Shown in pieces: positions 1 through 8,007 of a stretch of DNA of 64,000 bases. The number at the start of each line of letters is the position of its first letter. Within the stretch, counting starts at the first letter, position 1. Source of the stretch: Lachnospiraceae oral taxon 107 str. F0167 (GTDB lineage: Bacteria; Bacillota; Clostridia; Lachnospirales; Lachnospiraceae); NCBI GenBank assembly GCA_000209465.1, contig GL890585.1, positions 145,143 through 209,142 on the forward strand, written 5' to 3'. The position numbers and the translations under genes were made by a program. The notes beneath the pieces were generated by a model. That model made no database searches, was not told where the DNA came from, and was given only the letters and a program-made list of their open reading frames with translations.

Positions 1-1
1 G

Positions 2-658
2 TTGCCGAACATATCGGCTAAGCCGAATGAACTTATAGAAGCTACTTTACAGACTTTAAATATGATGATATTATCGGGTGCGATTTCACTTATATTCGGA
101 ATCATATTCGGAGTTATAATAGTGGTCACATCACCTAAAGGTATATTAAAAAATGCTTTTATTTATAATATACTTGATAAGCTTATCAATGTATTCAGGT
201 CAATACCTTTTGTAATACTTCTTGCGGCGCTGATACCTTTTACCAGAATGGTGGTAGGAACTGCGATAGGAACAAAGGGAGCTATACTTCCGCTGGTATT
301 CGGTACGGTACCTTTTTTTACAAGGCAGATTGAAAGTGCCCTGTATGAAGTGGACACCGGGCTTATAGAGGCGGCACAGAGTATGGGTTCATCACCTGTG
401 GAGATAATTTTCAGAGTATATCTTAGAGAGAGTTTACCGGGCATTATAAGAGGTGTTCAGATTACATTTATTTCACTGCTTGGACTTACCGCAATGGCGG
501 GAGCTATAGGTGGCGGAGGTCTGGGAGATTTTGCGATAAGATACGGTCATCAGAGAAATCAGACAGATGTAACCTATGCTACAGTAATTATAATACTGAT
601 AATGGTAAGCTTAATACAGGGTATAGGAAACAGAGCAATAAAAAAGAGTACACATTAA
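2..658 (+). CDS. metI: Methionine ABC transporter permease MetI (5' end probably cut by the window)
   Basis: Inner-membrane permease of the MetNIQ importer, which takes up methionine. The protein has about five hydrophobic segments and the family hallmarks 'NVFRSIPFVILL' near residue 65, the EAA-type loop 'LIEAAQSMGSSP' near residue 125, and 'GAIGGGGLGDFA' near residue 165. At 218 aa it is about family length, but the TTG at position 2 lies at the window edge and related proteins start a few residues earlier, so the true start is probably upstream. It is followed 71 bp later by the matching lipoprotein gene. The ATPase gene metN is presumably just outside the window. The family call is firm; only the start is uncertain. 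Confidence 0.93.
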   Translation: MPNISAKPNELIEATLQTLNMMILSGAISLIFGIIFGVIIVVTSPKGILKNAFIYNILDKLINVFRSIPFVILLAALIPFTRMVVGTAIGTKGAILPLVFGTVPFFTRQIESALYEVDTGLIEAAQSMGSSPVEIIFRVYLRESLPGIIRGVQITFISLLGLTAMAGAIGGGGLGDFAIRYGHQRNQTDVTYATVIIILIMVSLIQGIGNRAIKKSTH

Positions 659-729
659 CTGATTTTATGTAACAGTCCGGATTATCCGGTCAGCTACTAA
701 AATATATAATCATAATAGGAGGTTTATTT

Positions 730-1635
730 ATGAGAAAATTAAGTAAATTATTGGCGGTAGGTGCTATTTTAACTTTGGGACTTAGCGCATGTGGTTCAAG
801 CCAAAAGGCGGATACAACAACTGCGGCAGGAGAGAATACAGAGAGTTCTGCCGAGAGTACAGCAGCTGAAAGCTCAAAGGCGGATGCTGCTAAAACAGAA
901 GGAACTTCCAAGGTTAAACTTGGTGTTGTAGGAGAGAATAATGAGCAGTGGGATCCTGTAATAGAGGCTATGGCTAAGGAAGGTGTCACTGTGGAGCTTG
1001 TAAAGTTTGCAGATTATTCACTTCCAAACAGAGCATTAAATGACGGTGAGATTGATTTGAATGCATTCCAGCATAAGGCATATCTTGCAAATGATATTAA
1101 GGACAACGGTTATAAGATTGAGGCAATCGGTGATACAATTATCGCACCTCTTGGAGTATACTCAAAGAAAATTAAAGATCTTTCAGAGTTAAACGACGGA
1201 GATACCATTGCTATACCAAATGATGCTACAAATGGCGGAAGAGCTTTAAAGGTACTTGAGAGTGCGGGAGTTATAAAGGTAAATCCTGATGCGGGATATA
1301 CACCTACACTTAATGATATTACAGAGAATGCAAAGAATATAAAGTTTACAGAGGTTGAGGCTGCAAATACACCAAGCCTTTTACCGGATGTGGCAGCTGC
1401 CGTAATCAATGGCGGACATGCGGTAGACAATGGATTAAATCCAAAGACCGATTCTATTTTCCTTGAGAAGGTAGAGGACGGAGTTGATAATCCTTATGTA
1501 AATATCATCGTTGCAAGAAGCGAGGATAAGGACAATGAGATTTATCAAAAGATAGTAAAGGCATATCAGAGTGATGATGTAAAGAAGGTTATTGAAGAGG
1601 CTTACAAGGGAGCTTATATACCTGCCTGGAAGTAA
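730..1635 (+). CDS. metQ: Methionine-binding lipoprotein MetQ (NlpA family)
   Basis: Substrate-binding lipoprotein of the MetNIQ system, anchored outside the membrane. A signal peptide ends in the lipobox LSAC with the lipid-modified cysteine at residue 21, followed by a Ser/Thr/Ala/Glu-rich linker to about residue 60. The mature part shows NlpA-family signatures: 'VEAMAKEGVTVELVKF'-like start of the fold, 'NRALNDGEIDLNAFQH' near residue 100, and 'NGGHAVDNGLNP' near residue 230. An AGGAGG-type ribosome site lies just before the ATG. It directly follows metI and is followed by a strong terminator, so it is the last gene of the operon. Methionine specificity is inferred from the family and the metI neighbour. 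Confidence 0.94.
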   Translation: MRKLSKLLAVGAILTLGLSACGSSQKADTTTAAGENTESSAESTAAESSKADAAKTEGTSKVKLGVVGENNEQWDPVIEAMAKEGVTVELVKFADYSLPNRALNDGEIDLNAFQHKAYLANDIKDNGYKIEAIGDTIIAPLGVYSKKIKDLSELNDGDTIAIPNDATNGGRALKVLESAGVIKVNPDAGYTPTLNDITENAKNIKFTEVEAANTPSLLPDVAAAVINGGHAVDNGLNPKTDSIFLEKVEDGVDNPYVNIIVARSEDKDNEIYQKIVKAYQSDDVKKVIEEAYKGAYIPAWK

Positions 1636-1650
1636 AAATTAAATATGATA

Positions 1651-1692
1651 AAAGACCGGTATATATTTTTAAAATAGGTACCGGTCTTTTTT
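1651..1692 (+). terminator. Rho-independent terminator after metQ
   Basis: The arms AAAGACCGGTA and TACCGGTCTTT pair perfectly around a 17-19 nt AT-rich loop and are followed by a T run. It closes the met operon. Confidence 0.9.
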
Positions 1693-1846
1693 ATTGCAGA
1701 GAGGTTTCAAGTTCATATATTGTTCATACCTAATTCAAAAACCTTTTACACAAAAAACAAACTTTAGCCACTTTTGTTTTCTATAATTCATTACATAGAC
1801 AAGAGATAGCGAGTCTATAAAATAAAAGATTTTTTTCATAATACTC

Positions 1847-1905
1847 GAGCCGATATATTTCGGCTCTCCTCCCAAAAATTCGAGCCGACAGAGATGTCGG
1901 CTTTT
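1847..1905. terminator. Two adjacent hairpins sharing the GAGCCGA motif
   Basis: Hairpin one (1847-1866) pairs GAGCCGA with TCGGCTC. Hairpin two (1884-1901) pairs GCCGACA with TGTCGGC around GAGA and is followed by TTTTATAT on the plus strand. On the minus strand both lie just downstream of the gene ending at 1913, so they may end that transcript. The T run is better on the plus strand, so the direction of use is unclear. The rest of 1693-1912 shows no gene. Confidence 0.5.
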
Positions 1906-1912
1906 ATATATT

Positions 1913-2494
1913 TTATAAGACATTTATTAAGTAATTGATATATTGAACGGCTTCCTCCAAATGTCGGCTGTTTTGAATAATACCGATATATATTTCATCT
2001 GAAAAATGTGGACTTGAAATAAGTATTGCATCCTGATTGTTTGTAGTATTTTCGGAAAGGTTCAAATCATAAAGATTATATAGATATTCATTGTTTGAAA
2101 AGGTATGATAGGCCTTTTCGTCCATCAAAACAATATCAAGTGTTTTATCAGTCATAAGGGCAAGCAGTTTCATGGATGATGCATAGGCATACTCATATGA
2201 AGCCCCGTCATTTGGATTCCCCTCTGATATAAGATTATTATAAAAGTTTACATTATATTTTTTACTGCTGAAATTTCTGTTTAGAAGATAGTCATCGGAA
2301 AATTTTGGAATATTCTCATTTGAAATCTCTATATTTATGGCGGCTACACTAAGCAATGTATTCTTTTTTGTAATCAATTTATAAGATAGGGAACAAAATA
2401 TATAAATTATAATAATACTAAGGACAATAGGGAGTTTATAGTAATCCAGTATATATTCTATTTTTTTTATTCCATGCAAATCATAATCTTTCAT
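1913..2494 (-). CDS. Unidentified membrane-anchored protein of the LacI-YesL operon
   Basis: I do not recognise a named family. The 193 aa protein has a short cytoplasmic N-terminus, one strong transmembrane helix at about residues 22-42, and a soluble, presumably extracytoplasmic, remainder. A stretch near residue 120, 'DIVLMDEKAYHTFSNNEYL', resembles the hinge-side segment of extracellular solute-binding proteins (a 'D-hhh-D-aromatic-L-DL' pattern), which hints at a reduced binding-protein-like fold; this is inference. Its ATG overlaps the stop of the YesL gene (ATGA), so the two are translationally coupled. LacI and YesL are upstream in the same operon and a CUT1 sugar importer is divergent, so a role in sensing or aiding sugar uptake is plausible but unproven. 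Confidence 0.7.
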   Translation of the reverse strand: MKDYDLHGIKKIEYILDYYKLPIVLSIIIIYIFCSLSYKLITKKNTLLSVAAINIEISNENIPKFSDDYLLNRNFSSKKYNVNFYNNLISEGNPNDGASYEYAYASSMKLLALMTDKTLDIVLMDEKAYHTFSNNEYLYNLYDLNLSENTTNNQDAILISSPHFSDEIYIGIIQNSRHLEEAVQYINYLINVL

Positions 2495-3126
2495 TGAGGT
2501 GTTCCCCTTTTATTTTGGCTCTCTTCAATATAAAAAAGCACATTTTTTAAAAAATAAGAACTTAAAAATGCAATCAATCCCATACCAAGGAACATAAGAG
2601 GTGCAAACCATCTTATAGAGATATAAAATACAATAAAGTGAATGGCGGCAATGATAACAGTACAGAATATAAAGCGTATTCCTACAGCAAAAGCATTGAA
2701 AATCATATTTTTAATACTGTTATCAAAATGGGACAGAAGAACAAATACATAGAGTAAAGTAATGGTATAGCAAATAGCAAAAAGTACTAACAGCCCCATA
2801 CCGATGCACCATGGAAGCATCGGTATTTTAATATGCAAAAAGATATAGGCATCTATACCAAGTATAATTCCTATAACAAGGAAAATCATGGTCAGCTTGG
2901 CTGCAGGGATAAAGTTTAGTTTAAACGAGTGAAAAAAATCCCGAAATAAGTATAATGGCTCATCTTTTGACAGCTTTATAGCACAATGGTAAAGTGCGGT
3001 TGTAGATGCACCGATAGTTATAACCGGAATACAACATAAGAGCCAAAGAATATTAAGTAAAAAACAGTCAAGCAGCTTTCCTATAAAGTTCATTACAGGA
3101 TTGTCAAAGTTAAAGAGGTTTTTCAT
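2491..3126 (-). CDS. YesL-like DUF624 integral membrane protein
   Basis: A membrane protein of about 211 aa with five or six hydrophobic segments. The N-terminus 'FNFDNPVMNFIGKLLDCF' followed by 'NILWLLCCIPVITIGAS' is characteristic of the DUF624/YesL family, which regularly accompanies CUT1 oligosaccharide importers in Firmicutes; its biochemical role is not known. I place the start at the ATG ending at 3126: an AGGAG lies 9 nt upstream, inside the last codons of the LacI gene, four bases past that gene's stop. It overlaps the following gene by four bases. The order lacI-yesL-unknown suggests one transcript controlled by the LacI protein. Confidence 0.88.
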   Translation of the reverse strand: MKNLFNFDNPVMNFIGKLLDCFLLNILWLLCCIPVITIGASTTALYHCAIKLSKDEPLYLFRDFFHSFKLNFIPAAKLTMIFLVIGIILGIDAYIFLHIKIPMLPWCIGMGLLVLFAICYTITLLYVFVLLSHFDNSIKNMIFNAFAVGIRFIFCTVIIAAIHFIVFYISIRWFAPLMFLGMGLIAFLSSYFLKNVLFYIEESQNKRGTPQ

Positions 3127-3130
3127 AGGC

Positions 3131-4192
3131 TTAATCTCCTGTGGATGCACGAAGAACTAAATTTGTTTCACAGTGCATGGTTCTAAAGTTCATATCAGGC
3201 TCATTGATTCTTGAAAGTAAAAGTTGTGTTGCTGAAAATCCTAAAATTTGACTGTGAATATGCACGGTTGATAACTTGGGACTGATAATGCGTGCTTCAG
3301 GAGCATCATCAAAGCCCAGAATCTTAATATCTTCAGGAATTTTGATCTGCATTTTATTTAGGACATTAAGCAAATTTAAAGCTACAAAATCATTGGCACA
3401 GATGAATACCTGTGGGAGAACGGAAAGCTTTTCCAATTCTTCCTGTATATAAGACTTATAGTCCTTTTTATCAGGATGTAAAATTCCCGGCTTGTTTTTG
3501 GTAAGGCACCATGATTCATTGATTTCCAATTGATGGATGTTCATTCCTGTACGATATGCCATATATCTTTCAAAAAAAGATTGACAATGCATATATTCAC
3601 CGATAAAACCGATGCGGGATATACCTTTTTGCTTCAGGTCTGAAATAAACGAAATAATGGGTGAAGAGTTTTCCATCAAAAGTTTATCCCCACATAGAGG
3701 TTTCTTGTCAAGATCTACCGGAGTGTCTACGAAAAGAATAGGTATATCAAGCTTTGAAAGCATGGACGCATAGTCATAGTCAAATACTTCTATGCACATA
3801 ATACCTGCCAATCTGTCATTATGTAATGAAGCAGGCAATGTGAGATTTTGTATATCTTCATCACGAATAATATGCATACTCATAGAGTAACCGAACTTTG
3901 AAATTTCCAATTGAAACTTATCAAGCATAGGTGCAGAAAAATGTGATCCGTTTAAAAACCATGTTGTAAGCAAAGCTATTTCTGTTTTATCGTTCTTGGC
4001 TTGTAGCTGCTTGTTGACATTATCAAAGTCCACATATGAGAATTGCTTATAGCCCATCTCGACAGCCTTAGCCAGGACCTTCTTTTTTGTAGACTCGGAA
4101 AGAAGACCTGTATTATTTATCGCCTTTGATACTGTATTTCTGGAAACCCCCAATTCATCGGCTATATCCTGTAAAGTTACTCTCTGTGACAT
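3131..4192 (-). CDS. LacI-family transcriptional regulator of the fructoside locus
   Basis: DNA-binding regulator, about 353 aa. The N-terminal helix-turn-helix reads 'VTLQDIADELGVSRNTVSKA', followed by the hinge helix and a periplasmic-binding-protein-like sensor domain with typical late motifs 'VFICANDFVALNLL' and 'IPEDIKILGFDDAPEA'. The chosen ATG (minus strand, 4192) follows GGAAG by about 5 nt; an in-frame TTG 15 bases upstream has no ribosome site. The gene is divergent from the CUT1-GH32 operon, and perfect inverted repeats in the shared promoter region are good operator candidates, so it probably controls both directions and responds to a fructose-containing sugar. The ligand is inferred from the GH32 gene. 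Confidence 0.92.
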   Translation of the reverse strand: MSQRVTLQDIADELGVSRNTVSKAINNTGLLSESTKKKVLAKAVEMGYKQFSYVDFDNVNKQLQAKNDKTEIALLTTWFLNGSHFSAPMLDKFQLEISKFGYSMSMHIIRDEDIQNLTLPASLHNDRLAGIMCIEVFDYDYASMLSKLDIPILFVDTPVDLDKKPLCGDKLLMENSSPIISFISDLKQKGISRIGFIGEYMHCQSFFERYMAYRTGMNIHQLEINESWCLTKNKPGILHPDKKDYKSYIQEELEKLSVLPQVFICANDFVALNLLNVLNKMQIKIPEDIKILGFDDAPEARIISPKLSTVHIHSQILGFSATQLLLSRINEPDMNFRTMHCETNLVLRASTGD

Positions 4193-4245
4193 TTTTCTTC
4201 CTTTCAATTAATTATATAATATATTATATAAATATAAAATTGCTT

Positions 4246-4261
4246 GTTTACAAATGTAAAC
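4246..4261. promoter_or_regulatory. Candidate LacI-type operator O1
   Basis: GTTTACA-AA-TGTAAAC is a perfect inverted repeat with seven-base arms, 54 bases upstream of the LacI start. Its position suits autoregulation. A degenerate relative (AAACAAATGTAAA) occurs at about 4338-4350. Confidence 0.7.
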
Positions 4262-4367
4262 TAAACAATTCTAAACAATTAATATATAATTCAGGCTATA
4301 TTATAACATAGCTTGCTTGCATTGTGAAGATTTAAATAAACAAATGTAAAATTTATTCTGAAAATAG

Positions 4368-4383
4368 TTTTACAAATGTAAAA
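4368..4383. promoter_or_regulatory. Candidate LacI-type operator O2
   Basis: TTTTACA-AA-TGTAAAA is a perfect inverted repeat and shares the core TTTACAAATGTAAA with O1. It ends 7 bp before the -35 box of the sugar operon promoter. A further half-site TGTAAAATAA lies inside the promoter spacer at about 4400. Confidence 0.7.
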
Positions 4384-4390
4384 TAAAGTA

Positions 4391-4418
4391 TTGACATTAT
4401 GTAAAATAAAACTATTAT
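4391..4418 (+). promoter_or_regulatory. Promoter of the CUT1-GH32 operon
   Basis: TTGACA at 4391-4396 and TATTAT at 4413-4418 with 16 bp between them, about 35 bp before the first permease gene. Confidence 0.75.
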
Positions 4419-4453
4419 GTTCTTAATAAAAATATACTGTAAAGGAGGATTTT

Positions 4454-5401
4454 ATGGCAACAAATAATCAAGATGTGAATGCGTTGCATTCAGGGGCGGC
4501 AAAAAAGCGGGAGTCAGTGTTTAGCTATATGCGTAAGCATTGGGAGTTGTACATTATCTTTATAGGACCGGCACTTTTATTGACAATTATATTTAGATAT
4601 TTGCCAATGGGTGGTATTTTAATTGCATTTCAAAAGTTTAATCCTATAAGAGGAATAGTTGGAAGCGAATGGGTCGGGTTTAAGTTTTTTGAGCGTTTTC
4701 TCTCCTCGCCGGATTTTATAAGATATTTGTCTAATACATTAAAGTTGAGTGCTTATGGTTTGGTTTGGGGTTTCCCGGTTCCTATAATTTTGGCATTATT
4801 ATTAAACAGGATAGGAAGCAACACTATAAAAAAGAAAATTCAAACAATTCTTTATATGCCGAATTTTGTTTCGGTAATTGTACTTTGCGGTATGGTAAGA
4901 ATCCTTCTTTCAGTCACAGGGCCGGTTAATCACCTTTTTGGATCAAGCATAAATTTTATGACAATGCCGGAAGCATTCCGCAGTATTTATATCATTTCAG
5001 GTATTTGGCAGGGAGCAGGTTGGGCATCTATTATGTATACGGCGGCACTATCCAATGCGAGTCAGGAACTTCGTGAGGCGGCAGAACTTGACGGTGCAAA
5101 TATTTGGCAACAGATTAAGGCTGTTGATTGGCCGGCTATTAAAGATATTGTAGTAATTCAGTTTATTATGCAGGCAGGAAATATTATGAGCATAGGATTT
5201 GAAAAAGCTTATGCATTACAAACCGATATGAACTTGAAATCATCTGAGATTATAGCAACCTATGTATACAAGAAAGGTCTTTTGGATGGAGACTACAGCT
5301 TTTCTACAGCAGTAGGTTTGTTTAATACTGTAATCAATGTCGTTTTGTTGATTGCTATTAACAAGATTATAGCAAAGATGAATGACGGAAAGGGAATTTA
5401 G
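4454..5401 (+). CDS. CUT1 sugar ABC transporter permease (LplB/YtcP-type, first subunit)
   Basis: Inner-membrane permease for oligosaccharide import, 315 aa. After a charged N-terminal tail it has six hydrophobic segments; the cytoplasmic EAA loop reads 'ELREAAELDGANIWQQI' near residue 210. The start 'HWELYIIFIGPALLLTIIF' and 'YLPMGGILIAFQKFNP' are typical of the LplB subfamily. A GGAGG ribosome site precedes the ATG. It is first in an operon with a second permease, a large binding lipoprotein and a GH32 enzyme. No ATPase gene is present, so, as usual for this subfamily, a shared MsmX-like ATPase encoded elsewhere is presumably used. Confidence 0.93.
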   Translation: MATNNQDVNALHSGAAKKRESVFSYMRKHWELYIIFIGPALLLTIIFRYLPMGGILIAFQKFNPIRGIVGSEWVGFKFFERFLSSPDFIRYLSNTLKLSAYGLVWGFPVPIILALLLNRIGSNTIKKKIQTILYMPNFVSVIVLCGMVRILLSVTGPVNHLFGSSINFMTMPEAFRSIYIISGIWQGAGWASIMYTAALSNASQELREAAELDGANIWQQIKAVDWPAIKDIVVIQFIMQAGNIMSIGFEKAYALQTDMNLKSSEIIATYVYKKGLLDGDYSFSTAVGLFNTVINVVLLIAINKIIAKMNDGKGI

Positions 5402-5403
5402 AT

Positions 5404-6302
5404 ATGAGGAGGAAGAAATCATTTTTAGCACAATGTGCTTCGGACAAAGTATTTATTCTTGGCGGAAATATCTTTTTGGGACTTTTTGTTTTCTCAATAA
5501 TTATTCCGATAATATATATCATTGTGGCTTCATTTATTGATCCTGTAACATTACAAAACAGCGGAATAAGTTTTGACATCAGTAAATGGACAACTACGGC
5601 ATATCAGCGTGTAATAAGCAACAAACAGATTTGGGTGGGATTTTATAATGCCATTGTTTATTCTGTAGTATTTACAGCAATATCCGTGATGATTACACTT
5701 CTTGCAGCGTATCCGATGTCCAGAACGGATTTTCGTGGAAGAAAGGTGCTTAATATTATATTCGTTATTACCATGTTCTTTGGCGGAGGATTGATTCCGA
5801 CATATTTGGTTATAAGTGATTTGGGTTTGTTAAACAGTATGTGGGCAATTATTCTGCCGGGGGCGTTCAGTGTGTGGAATATGATTATTGCAAGAACTTA
5901 CTATCAAAATATTCCGTCAGAGCTTCGTGAGGCTGCAGAGGTGGATGGGGCAAACGAATTGACTTATTTTTTTAAAATTTTATTGCCGGTAGTAAGCCTG
6001 TGATTGCGGTACTTGTACTTTGGCAATTTGTCGGAATGTGGAACAGTTACTTTGATGCAATGGTATATTTAAGTGATGAGTCTAAACAACCTTTGCAGCT
6101 TGTTCTTCGTGCCATATTGATTCAAAACCAGCCTCAATCAGGAATGATTGCGGATATTCAGAGTACGGCAGCAAGAGCACAGCTTGGAGAGTTGCTAAAA
6201 TATGCAACTATTATTATTTCTTCTTTACCTTTGATTGCAATGTATCCGTTCTTTCAAAAATATTTTGATGCGGGTATTATGGCAGGTTCTGTAAAGGGCT
6301 GA
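5404..6302 (+). pseudogene. CUT1 sugar ABC transporter permease (LplC/YtcP-type, second subunit), frameshifted
   Basis: The partner permease of the gene ending at 5401, carried in two reading frames. The first (5404-6003) gives 199 aa with the N-terminal membrane segments and the EAA loop 'ELREAAEVDGANELTYFFK', then 'LLPVVSL' and a stop. The second frame continues exactly where the family would, with 'KPVIAVLVLWQFVGMWNSYF', through to 6302 and the usual C-terminus. The frames join around 5992-5996; loss of one base there (for example one A from GTAAGTAAG) explains it. No sequence elsewhere in the gene is missing. As written the importer would lack a full second permease. A true mutation, a phase-variable state or a sequencing error all remain possible. 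Confidence 0.88.
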
Positions 6303-6322
6303 TTTATGGAGAGGGTGTCATT

Positions 6323-7999
6323 ATGATAAAAAAAATATATAAGAAAGTATTTATATTTACAGTGGTTGCAACAGTCGTATTCACTACAACAGGATGCGGA
6401 GAGCTTTTTTTCGGCTACAATAGAACAGATACAAAACAGGCTCTGGATGAGAGTTATACCTTTCCGTTAAAGGAAAAAGAGACTATTGCCGGTTTGATTT
6501 CATACCCTACGGCATCTGAGCCTGATCCCAATAAAAGAGCCATATTTGAACGTTTGGAACAAAAAACCAATGTGCATGTAGACTGGACTGCCATACCAAG
6601 TGATCAGTGGGGAGATAAGATTGCACTTCAAATGGTAAATTATAAGACTTTACAGGATTTTGTATTTTCAGGCGGCTTTAGTGACAGCAATTTATTAAAA
6701 TATGCAGATCAGGGAGTAATAATTCCTCTTGAAGATTATATAGAAAAGGATATGCCGAATCTAAAGAAGATATTTGAAAAATATCCGGAGTATAAGGCTA
6801 TGGTAACGGCTACAGACGGTCATATATATTCACTGCCATGGATAGAGCAGCTTGGAGAGGGAAAGACGGCAATTCAGACTGTAGGAGGAATGAGCTATAT
6901 AAATAAAAAGTGGCTGGATTTTTTAAAGCTTGAAGTCCCTACGGATATTGAATCATTTGAAAATGTATTGCAACAATTCAAAGACCATGCATCTGAGATA
7001 CAGGCGGAGTTTAACATAGAAGGCAGTATTATCCCAATGTCCTGTATAGTGAATAATGGTGACCAGGATCCGGCAATCTTAATTAACGGATTTGGTGAGG
7101 GATATGGAGATGCGGATAAAGACCGACATATTGCAGTGACCAAGGATAAAAAAGTTATAAGCGCTGCAACACAGGAAGGCTATAAAGAAGGTATAAAATG
7201 GTTACACAAGCTATATGCAAAGGGGCTGATTGATCCGGAATGCTTTACACAGGAGTGGTCAACCTATGTATCAAAGGGAAAGTCGGGAAGATATGGGGTT
7301 TGCTTTACCTGGGATATTGCAAATATAGATAATCTTAAAGATTGGGTTCCTCTGCCGGCACTTACTGCAGATATAAGAAATATAACACCTCAGAACGGAT
7401 CATTTACAAGCGGATTTGACAGAGGCAGATGTGTAGTTACAGCGCTTGCAAAGCATCCGGCACTGGTATGCGGTTGGCTTGATCAGATGTATGCACCGAT
7501 ACAGTCTCCACAAAACAATTGGGGTACTTATGGGGAAAAGGATAAATTTAATATTTTTGAGATGTCAACCAATTCAAAAGGTGAGCCGATGCTAAAGCAT
7601 GCACCTTTAGGGGATGTTTCACCGGTAGAAGTTAGAGAAGCACAGAGTGTGGGAGGTCCGCTTGCAATATTGAATGAGTATTATAATGTTTATGTTACCG
7701 TTCCGGATGATGCACAGTATAGGCTTGATTGGATCAAGGATATTTATACACCTGATATGAATACCAAATATGTTTATCCCAATGTATTTATGTCACAAAA
7801 AGATACCGAGGAAATATCAAATCTTCTGGCAGATATAAAAAAGGAAATAAATACAAAGAAATCCGATTGGATAATGAATGGTATGAGTGATGAGGATTGG
7901 AATGAATATATTAAAAAATTGGATGCCTATGGTTTACAAAGGTTTTTAGAAATTTACCAATCGTATTTAGATAAATATTTTGAAGCACTGGGGCAGTAG
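6323..7999 (+). CDS. CUT1 extracellular sugar-binding lipoprotein (LplA-like)
   Basis: Substrate-binding protein of the preceding permeases, 558 aa, within the large size class of LplA-type binding proteins. The signal peptide ends in a lipobox TTGC with cysteine 25. The mature region shows the family pattern 'TNVHVDWTAIPSDQWGDKI' near residue 90, 'LEDYIEKDMPNLKKI' near residue 145 and many tryptophans expected for carbohydrate binding. It lies 20 bp after the permease and 8 bp before the GH32 gene, so it is in the same operon. A fructo-oligosaccharide or sucrose-like ligand is inferred from the neighbouring enzyme; it is not visible in the protein itself. Confidence 0.92.
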   Translation: MIKKIYKKVFIFTVVATVVFTTTGCGELFFGYNRTDTKQALDESYTFPLKEKETIAGLISYPTASEPDPNKRAIFERLEQKTNVHVDWTAIPSDQWGDKIALQMVNYKTLQDFVFSGGFSDSNLLKYADQGVIIPLEDYIEKDMPNLKKIFEKYPEYKAMVTATDGHIYSLPWIEQLGEGKTAIQTVGGMSYINKKWLDFLKLEVPTDIESFENVLQQFKDHASEIQAEFNIEGSIIPMSCIVNNGDQDPAILINGFGEGYGDADKDRHIAVTKDKKVISAATQEGYKEGIKWLHKLYAKGLIDPECFTQEWSTYVSKGKSGRYGVCFTWDIANIDNLKDWVPLPALTADIRNITPQNGSFTSGFDRGRCVVTALAKHPALVCGWLDQMYAPIQSPQNNWGTYGEKDKFNIFEMSTNSKGEPMLKHAPLGDVSPVEVREAQSVGGPLAILNEYYNVYVTVPDDAQYRLDWIKDIYTPDMNTKYVYPNVFMSQKDTEEISNLLADIKKEINTKKSDWIMNGMSDEDWNEYIKKLDAYGLQRFLEIYQSYLDKYFEALGQ

Positions 8000-8007
8000 G
8001 AGGAAAA

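Noticed and set aside
660-729. SAM riboswitch in the methionine transporter locus
   Set aside because: The metI-metQ gap is only 71 bp and unstructured; any such element would be upstream of the window.
1735-1923. Minus-strand reading frame of 62 codons downstream of the unidentified membrane protein
   Set aside because: It spans the tandem hairpins, has no ribosome site or recognisable domain, and looks like chance.
5941-6003. Programmed -1 frameshift in the second sugar permease, suggested by TTTTTTT at about 5967-5973
   Set aside because: Slipping back at that run leads at once to a TAA stop; the family match changes frame only later, near 5993, where no slippery heptamer exists.
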